Positions 1 to 5,069 of a stretch of 5,069 nucleotides of DNA are shown in pieces; positions within the stretch are counted from its first letter, which is position 1, and each line of letters opens with the position of its first letter. Source of the DNA: Caldilineaceae bacterium (GTDB lineage: Bacteria; Chloroflexota; Anaerolineae; Caldilineales; Caldilineaceae); the NCBI GenBank assembly GCA_026645635.1, contig JAPKMV010000320.1:1-5069 (forward strand). Reading direction: 5' to 3'. The position numbers and the translations under genes are program-made. The notes under the pieces were generated by a model, which saw only the letters and a list, made by a program, of their open reading frames with translations, had not been told where the DNA came from and searched no databases.

Positions 1-875
1 TGTGGACCACCGCAATGCACCGGCTGCTGCACCGGCGATCCGCAATCATCGGGATGGTCATCCTGGGCGGTTTGCTCTTTATTGCCATCTTTGCGCCGGT
101 TCTGGCCACCCACGACCCAATCCAGGCGCAGATCGGGATTGTCGATGTCCAAAAGCGCTCGGCGCCCTGCATCCACCTCCTCGGCTGCCCCGCAGACCAG
201 CCGCAGTTCCTCTTCGGCACCGACGGCAACGTGCGCGACCTCTACAGCCGCGTGCTTTACGGGTCACGGCTCTCCCTGATTGTGGGCATTCTCTCGGTCA
301 CCTTTGCAATTTTGATCGGCACGGCGATCGGCGCCGTTTCCGGTTACATGGGCGGCTACACCGACAACCTGTTCATGGGGTTGATGGACATCCTGCTCGC
401 CTTCCCCAGCCTGATTCTGGCTATCGCCATCGTCACCGTGCTCGGCCCCGGCCTCCTGAACACGCTGCTGGCCATCAGCATCGTGAGCATCCCGGTCTAT
501 GCGCGCATCATGCGCTCCAGCGTGCTGTCGATCAAGCAGCAGGATTACGTGCTGGCGGCGCAATCGATCGGCGCCAAGTCCAACCGCATCATGCTCCAAA
601 ACATCCTCCCCAACGCGCTGACGCCGCTGGTGGTGCAGGGCACGCTGGGCATTGCCGTGGCGATTCTCGACGCCGCTGCGCTCTCCTTCCTCGGCCTGGG
701 CGCGCAGCCGCCGACGCCGGAGTGGGGTTCCATGATCGGGCAGGAGCGCAACCAGGTCTTCACCGCGCCGCAGTTGATCATCTTCCCCGGCATCGCGCTG
801 ATCCTCACCGTGCTCGGCTTCAACCTGCTCGGCGATGGGCTGCGCGATGCACTGGATGTGCGCCAGCGGTCGTGA
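1..875 (+). CDS. ABC transporter permease, DppC/OppC family (5' partial)
   Basis: This is an inner-membrane permease of a peptide/nickel-type ABC importer. It would pair with a DppB/OppB-type permease, two ATPases and a solute-binding protein, none of which is in the window. Numbering from the ATG at 15, membrane segments are visible near residues 8-30, 86-108, 119-143, 147-165, 206-228 and 255-275. The family signature FLFGTDGNVRDLYSRVLYGSR lies around 66-85. The ATPase-contact (EAA) loop runs from about 177 to 208, with AAQSIGA followed by NILPN. The C-terminal GFNLLGDGLRDALD is typical of DppC. The frame is open upstream of the ATG (W-T-T-A precede it), and bases 1-2 (TG) could end a start codon. 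Family members usually have a few more N-terminal residues before the first membrane segment, so I treat the gene as running off the left edge. The loop after the first membrane segment carries two cysteines (C52, C58). The family assignment is firm; the substrate cannot be read from the sequence. Confidence 0.93.
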   Translation, partial: WTTAMHRLLHRRSAIIGMVILGGLLFIAIFAPVLATHDPIQAQIGIVDVQKRSAPCIHLLGCPADQPQFLFGTDGNVRDLYSRVLYGSRLSLIVGILSVTFAILIGTAIGAVSGYMGGYTDNLFMGLMDILLAFPSLILAIAIVTVLGPGLLNTLLAISIVSIPVYARIMRSSVLSIKQQDYVLAAQSIGAKSNRIMLQNILPNALTPLVVQGTLGIAVAILDAAALSFLGLGAQPPTPEWGSMIGQERNQVFTAPQLIIFPGIALILTVLGFNLLGDGLRDALDVRQRS

Positions 876-881
876 GTCGTG

Positions 882-1205
882 ATGGAATACAAGGGCTATA
901 TCGGCACAGTGGAGTTCGACGACGATGCAGGCGCTTTTTACGGCGAAGTGATCAATACGCGCGATGTGATCACTTTCCAAGGCACGTCGGTCACGGAGCT
1001 GCGGACGGCGCTGCGAGAATCGGTGGAAGATTATCTGGCATTTTGTGCTGAACGCAACGAGGAGCCGGAGAAGCCATTTTCTGGTGTTTTCACCGTGCGG
1101 ATTTCGCCTACGTTGCACCGCACCGCCGCACTCAAGGCAAAACAGACACACCGCAGCCTGAATCGCTGGGTCAGCGAACTGATCGAAGATGCAGTCGCCA
1201 AGTAA
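882..1205 (+). CDS. HicB-family antitoxin-like protein with C-terminal ribbon-helix-helix
   Basis: This 107-residue protein has the two-part HicB layout. Residues 1 to about 60 (MEYKGYIGTVEFDDDAGAFYG onward, with VITFQGTSV and LRESVEDYL) match the HicB partial RNase-H-like fold. Residues 66-104 (FSGVFTVRISPTLHR, then SLNRWVSELIEDAV) look like an Arc/MetJ-type ribbon-helix-helix DNA-binding domain. In classical modules HicB neutralises the HicA mRNA interferase and represses its own promoter. No HicA-like ORF of about 60 residues is present on either side, so this is an orphan within the window. The ATG at 882 is preferred because HicB proteins begin M-x-Y-K-G-Y; a GTG directly before it at 879 would add one residue. 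The Shine-Dalgarno is weak. The start lies six bases after the permease stop, suggesting cotranscription or translational coupling. The family call is strong; a toxin-antitoxin role is unproven, and it may act only as a small regulator. Confidence 0.87.
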   Translation: MEYKGYIGTVEFDDDAGAFYGEVINTRDVITFQGTSVTELRTALRESVEDYLAFCAERNEEPEKPFSGVFTVRISPTLHRTAALKAKQTHRSLNRWVSELIEDAVAK

Positions 1206-1245
1206 GCCAGACTATCGCCTGGACCAGCAATCGGCCAAGGGCAAA

Positions 1246-1272
1246 GATGAAATCCTTCACCCTAATTTCATC
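1246..1272. repeat. Small inverted repeat after the HicB-type gene
   Basis: GATGAAAT (1246-1253) and ATTTCATC (1265-1272) form a perfect 8-bp inverted repeat around an 11-base spacer, 40 bp after the HicB-type stop. The stem is AT-rich and no T-tract follows, so it is a poor intrinsic terminator. It could be a weak 3' hairpin or a dyad protein-binding site upstream of the threonine synthase promoter. An 8-bp match at this spacing may also be chance. Confidence 0.3.
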
Positions 1273-1309
1273 TCCGCACTCTTCCGCCTCCCTCTTGAGC
1301 CAACCACTT

Positions 1310-1318
1310 TGCTATAAT
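1310..1318 (+). promoter_or_regulatory. Extended -10 promoter for threonine synthase
   Basis: TGCTATAAT is a perfect extended -10 element: TG at 1310-1311, one base, then the consensus TATAAT at 1313-1318. No good -35 hexamer lies 15-18 bases upstream. TTGAGC at 1295-1300 is only 12 bases away, too close to act as one. Extended -10 promoters are known to work without a good -35. The predicted start near 1325 gives an untranslated leader of about 135 bases before the threonine synthase ATG. Confidence 0.65.
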
Positions 1319-1325
1319 GCGGTGC

Positions 1326-1337
1326 GTCGGATCCGAC
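1326..1337. promoter_or_regulatory. Perfect 12-bp palindrome at the predicted transcription start (possible operator)
   Basis: GTCGGATCCGAC is its own reverse complement over all 12 bases and starts eight bases after the -10 hexamer, at about +2 to +13. This is a position where a bound repressor would block initiation or early elongation. It is a plausible operator for an unidentified regulator. It also contains the GGATCC core related to the neighbouring ATCCGC repeats, so it may instead be part of that repeat element. Confidence 0.35.
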
Positions 1338-1348
1338 CATCAGCGTGA

Positions 1349-1375
1349 ATCCGCACGATCCGCGTCATCCGCGTT
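1349..1375 (+). repeat. Three tandem 9-bp ATCCGC repeats in the threonine synthase leader
   Basis: ATCCGCACG, ATCCGCGTC and ATCCGCGTT follow one another without gaps. The same ATCCGC core recurs mostly every nine bases in the larger array downstream of the gene (2806-3064). The threonine synthase gene is therefore flanked by members of one short-repeat family. Similar ATCCGCG strings are, from memory, common between genes in Chloroflexota and some other phyla. The function is unknown. Confidence 0.6.
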
Positions 1376-1405
1376 CCATTCCGAGCGCCGACGTAAGGAT
1401 AGCCT

Positions 1406-1456
1406 GTGGAATCGCTGATTATCTATTGCCAGGTTCCTGGCCCAAGCAGGACGTGA
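1406..1456 (+). CDS. Possible 16-codon leader peptide ORF upstream of threonine synthase
   Basis: A GTG at 1406 is preceded by AAGGA (1395-1399) at an ideal 6-base spacing. It opens a frame reading [16 protein letters not shown], ending with TGA at 1454-1456, three bases before the threonine synthase ATG. A 5-bp hairpin (GCCAG 1428-1432, CTGGC 1437-1441) lies inside it, just ahead of the threonine synthase Shine-Dalgarno. The arrangement resembles a translated leader or a coupling ORF. It has only two isoleucine codons and one threonine codon, so classical threonine/isoleucine attenuation is poorly supported. An alternative is that this GTG and AAGGA are a chance match. Confidence 0.25.
   Translation: MESLIIYCQVPGPSRT
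1448..1451 (+). promoter_or_regulatory. Ribosome binding site for threonine synthase
   Basis: AGGA sits eight bases before the ATG at 1460, a normal spacing for a short Shine-Dalgarno. It supports 1460 as the start. The in-frame TGA at 1454-1456 rules out any longer form. Confidence 0.55.
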
Positions 1457-1459
1457 ACC

Positions 1460-2805
<1,346 letters not shown>

Positions 2806-2812
<7 letters not shown>

Positions 2813-3030
2813 ACTCGATAGACCGCGGATTTGGCGGATGCGGCGGATTCACGCGGATTCTTTTCGAATAAATCCGCGTGAAGTTGTAGACTCGATAGAC
2901 CGCGGATTTGGCGGATGCGGCGGATTCATGCGGATTCTTTTGAATAAATCCGCGTGAAGTTGTAGATTCGATAGACCGCGGATTTGGCGGATGCGGCGGA
3001 TTCACGCAGATTCTTTTGAATAAATCCGCG
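2806..3030. repeat. Tandem array of three 76-77 bp hairpin-containing units
   Basis: Three near-identical units start with GTTGTAGA at 2806, 2883 and 2959; the third lacks the last few bases. Unit 1 is 77 bp and unit 2 is 76 bp. Units 2 and 3 share loss of one C in the TTTTCGAA stretch. Single substitutions lie at 2929 (unit 2) and at 2967 and 3008 (unit 3). Inside each unit, GCGGAT recurs every nine bases four times. Few differences between copies imply recent tandem amplification. The array fills almost all of the space between two convergent genes, and small open frames across it are repeat by-products. Confidence 0.92.
2848..2882. other. 12-bp stem hairpin inside repeat unit 1, conserved in unit 2
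   Basis: TTCACGCGGATT (2848-2859) pairs perfectly with AATCCGCGTGAA (2871-2882) around an 11-base loop. In unit 2 the same stem (2925-2936 with 2947-2958) carries a C-to-T change at 2929. That change gives a G-U pair in plus-strand RNA but an A-C mismatch in minus-strand RNA. In unit 3 the stem is broken by the A at 3008 and a changed right end. No T-tract follows on either strand, so it is not a classical intrinsic terminator. It could still slow polymerase or protect mRNA 3' ends of the convergent genes. Confidence 0.6.
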
Positions 3031-3064
3031 AAAATCCGTCTAATCCGCCAAATCCGCGGTCTAT
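2971..3064. repeat. 94-bp inverted-repeat element closing the array (possible bidirectional 3' hairpin)
   Basis: The left arm at 2971-2992 (ATAGACCGCGGATTTGG followed by CGGAT) is the exact reverse complement of 3043-3064, giving a perfect 22-bp stem. The 50-base interior can fold further, for example GCGGATT 2996-3002 with AATCCGC 3023-3029. This looks like a complete copy of the basic mobile-type palindromic element, whose internal part was amplified to give the upstream units. It sits between convergent genes and could end transcription from both sides, although no T-tract is present. Confidence 0.75.
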
Positions 3065-5069
3065 TCCTCTATCATCTCCCGAATGTCCTCATAGTGTATG
3101 CGCGTCGTTGCGTCGGTGATCCCCGGCAGCGCACGGTCGATCTGCTCGCGCAGTTGGCGCAGCGCACTGTTGCCGGCCGCGCGCAGAGCTGTGTCAGGCA
3201 GCGACATTGCCAGATAGTAACCGAGGCCCCAACCGCCGAAGGCTTCCTCCCATGCCCCAATCTGCTCTGGATCGTAGGGTTCATCCAGCAGCCGCAACTG
3301 CTGCTGGAGACGGCGCACATAGTAGCGCTGCAGCGCCTGCACCAGCGGGTCAGTGGTTGCGCCGACCGTGTCCAGATCGACGAACAGTCCCTGCTGAATC
3401 GTGGCGAGATAGTCGGCCAGCGGGATGGCATTGGCCGGTTCCACCAGTGCGGCGTCATGCAGCAGGAGATAGCGCTGACCGTCCAGCAGCGCGTCAATCA
3501 GCCGTTTCTGGCTGTCGATCACCCCGCCCGCGTGGTCGGTTGGCCCGATCCGCGCGGTGATGTCAGGACGGAGAAACGCACTGCCCGCACGCAGGTTTTG
3601 CAGCACAAAATCCAGCACGGCGCGCTGCCGCGCTGCAGGGACGCGCACAAAGGGAATGACATCTGTCTGGAAGGTGCGCGTTTCTGCGACGCCGCCAACC
3701 TCCTTGACAGCCGCCATCAGCCAATTCTCGCGATTCATCAGCACATCCCAGTAGAGTTCAGCCAGCAACCCGGTGTCCTGGTTCTCTTCAACGGCGGTGG
3801 CGACCAACTTCTCCAGAATGCGTTCGAGATTGGCAATGCCCAGTTGTGCAGACTCGATGCGGTCTGCGCCGATGTTTTCGGTCAGCACTGTCGGGTCCAC
3901 CATTCCTGCCCAATCCTCGCCGCCAAAGCGCAGCCAGGGGTTATCCCGCTGTGCGGTCAGCCAGTCGTCCAATGTCGCGCGCTCAGCTTCGGGTGAAACG
4001 TCCGCAATCGGCGTATAGCCCCACTGAATGGCAAAACGGTCATACGGACCGAGGCGGGGGATCAGGTCGGTCACGCCATCCTCCGGCTGGGCGACATAGT
4101 TGAAGCGGCCATAGGACATGATCGACGCCAGGTGGCTGTTGTCGGCAATGAACGCCGGGTCGCGCAGTTGCGCAGTGGTGTAGGCCTGGCTTGCCTTGTG
4201 GTTGTGCCGCAGCCCAAGCACATGGCCGACCTCATGCGCGACGACGTAGCGCAGGATCGCCCCCATCAGCTCGTCAGGCAGCGGCAGCGCACCCGCGCGC
4301 GGATCGACGGCGCCGGCCTGCGTCAGATACATTCGTTCAAACAGCTTCAGAATGTCGTCGTTTACGTAAACCCGACCCGCCAGCACCTCGCCCGTGCGCG
4401 GGTCGTAGATCCTGGGGCCGTAGGCATTCTCGATCGGCTGCGCCAGCCAGCGGATCACAGAGTGGCGGCTGTCGGCCGCATCCCAGGTTGGATCCGCTGC
4501 CGCCGTCGGCGCATCCATCGCCACGATGGCATTGCTGAAGCCGGCGCCAGCAAAGGCCGGCTGCCAGTCTTCCACACCCTGGCGGATGTATGGGCGCCAT
4601 TTCGCGGGGATCTCGGGAGCCAGGTAGAAGATGATCGGTTTCACAGGGTCCGACAGTGCGGCAGTTGGTTCCTGCTTCTCCAGCCGATAGCGCGTAATCA
4701 GTTCCCGCGGCTGCAGACCGGGGCGGTCATTCTCGTCGAGCAGCGCATAGGCGGTGGTGAAATAGCCGATGCGCGGGTCGGCGAAGCGCGGGCGCATCGG
4801 GTCGGTGGGCAGCGCGGTGAACGAATGCGCCACCTGCACGGTGGCAGCGTCCGTAAACGCATCCTGCAGTGGGAATGTAAGCAGTGCGCGCACCATCACA
4901 TTCTCAGGAAAGGCGCGCAGTTCGGCGATCAAGCTGCGGTACGGGTCGGCGCCGTCAGTCATCACCCCGCCGTCATTCAACACAGCGTAGACGCTGGCTT
5001 CTGCCAGGTCGGAGGCAAAATAATCGGTCACATCGATCACAGGGTCGCCTTGCTCATTGCTGACCACGA
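3061..5069 (-). CDS. Zinc-dependent metalloprotease, metzincin type with DUF5117/DUF4953-like regions (5' partial)
   Basis: At least 668 residues are present. Numbered from the first in-frame GTG (5067), the zinc site is HEVGHVLGLRH at 278-288 (bases 4204-4236), with ligands H278, H282 and H288 and catalytic E279. The Met-turn SIMSYG follows at 315-320 (M317). Both are intact, so the enzyme should be active. Upstream, residues 1 to about 105, ending in DPMRPRFADPRIGYFT, resemble DUF5117. Residues about 145-345 (FYLAPEIPAKWRPYIRQGVE, NAYGPRIYDPRTGEVLAG) resemble the DUF4953 Met-zincin domain. The rest is a mostly helical C-terminal region. The frame stays open past the GTG to the window edge, so that codon is probably internal. 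Family members, from memory, are some 800-900 residues with an N-terminal signal peptide, so the export signal is likely off the edge. Substrates are unknown. The stop TAG lies within the right arm of the neighbouring inverted repeat. Confidence 0.9.
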   Translation of the reverse strand, partial: VVSNEQGDPVIDVTDYFASDLAEASVYAVLNDGGVMTDGADPYRSLIAELRAFPENVMVRALLTFPLQDAFTDAATVQVAHSFTALPTDPMRPRFADPRIGYFTTAYALLDENDRPGLQPRELITRYRLEKQEPTAALSDPVKPIIFYLAPEIPAKWRPYIRQGVEDWQPAFAGAGFSNAIVAMDAPTAAADPTWDAADSRHSVIRWLAQPIENAYGPRIYDPRTGEVLAGRVYVNDDILKLFERMYLTQAGAVDPRAGALPLPDELMGAILRYVVAHEVGHVLGLRHNHKASQAYTTAQLRDPAFIADNSHLASIMSYGRFNYVAQPEDGVTDLIPRLGPYDRFAIQWGYTPIADVSPEAERATLDDWLTAQRDNPWLRFGGEDWAGMVDPTVLTENIGADRIESAQLGIANLERILEKLVATAVEENQDTGLLAELYWDVLMNRENWLMAAVKEVGGVAETRTFQTDVIPFVRVPAARQRAVLDFVLQNLRAGSAFLRPDITARIGPTDHAGGVIDSQKRLIDALLDGQRYLLLHDAALVEPANAIPLADYLATIQQGLFVDLDTVGATTDPLVQALQRYYVRRLQQQLRLLDEPYDPEQIGAWEEAFGGWGLGYYLAMSLPDTALRAAGNSALRQLREQIDRALPGITDATTRIHYEDIREMIEE

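Noticed and set aside
2..1051. Plus-strand frame of 349 codons overlapping the permease
   Set aside because: It is an out-of-frame reading of the permease, rich in R, P, H and A, and runs across the permease stop into the HicB-type gene.
264..1151. Minus-strand open frame (295 codons) opposite the permease and HicB-type gene
   Set aside because: It spans two well-supported plus-strand genes and their junction, and the product is low-complexity and charged without motifs.
1295..1300. TTGAGC as a -35 box for the TATAAT at 1313
   Set aside because: The 12-base spacing is far too short for a sigma-70 type promoter; the TG extension explains the promoter better.
1247..1348. 33-residue plus-strand ORF with AAGGG five bases upstream
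   Set aside because: It runs straight through the extended -10 promoter and palindrome and its serine-rich product resembles nothing known; chance is the better explanation.
3016..3996. Plus-strand frame of 326 codons opposite the metalloprotease
   Set aside because: It is antisense to a gene with an intact zinc site and Met-turn, begins inside the repeat array, and has no recognisable domain.

Overview
The window is GC-rich bacterial DNA with strong G/C bias at third codon positions. It shows four protein genes: an ABC peptide/nickel-type permease (cut at the left edge), a HicB-type antitoxin-like gene, a plant-type threonine synthase, and on the opposite strand a large zinc metalloprotease (cut at the right edge). 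Short intergenic repeats built on ATCCGC/GCGGAT, the gene types and the threonine synthase variant all suggest a Chloroflexota bacterium (Anaerolineae/Caldilineae-like). That assignment is inferred from memory of similar sequences, not from a search.

Layout. Bases 1-875 (+) hold most of a DppC/OppC-family permease. A HicB-family gene (882-1205, +) follows only six bases after its stop, probably on the same transcript, and no hicA toxin partner is visible. Bases 1206-1459 form a regulatory interval. It contains a small inverted repeat, a textbook extended -10 promoter (TGCTATAAT), a perfect 12-bp palindrome at the expected transcription start, three tandem 9-bp ATCCGC repeats, and a possible 16-codon leader ORF with its own Shine-Dalgarno. 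Threonine synthase (1460-2812, +) follows.

Between the convergent threonine synthase and metalloprotease genes (2813-3060) lies a near-perfect tandem array of three 76-77 bp units with internal hairpins, closed by a 22-bp inverted repeat. The stop codons of both flanking genes fall inside the repeat sequence. Bases 3061-5069 (-) encode the metalloprotease, with a complete metzincin zinc site (HEVGHVLGLRH) and a Met-turn.

Functionally these are separate modules: peptide or metal uptake, a probable small regulator, amino-acid biosynthesis, and a probably exported protease. I see no single new multi-gene system. The most distinctive elements are the hairpin-forming tandem repeat that supplies both stop codons, the compact threonine synthase leader, and the toxin-less HicB gene.
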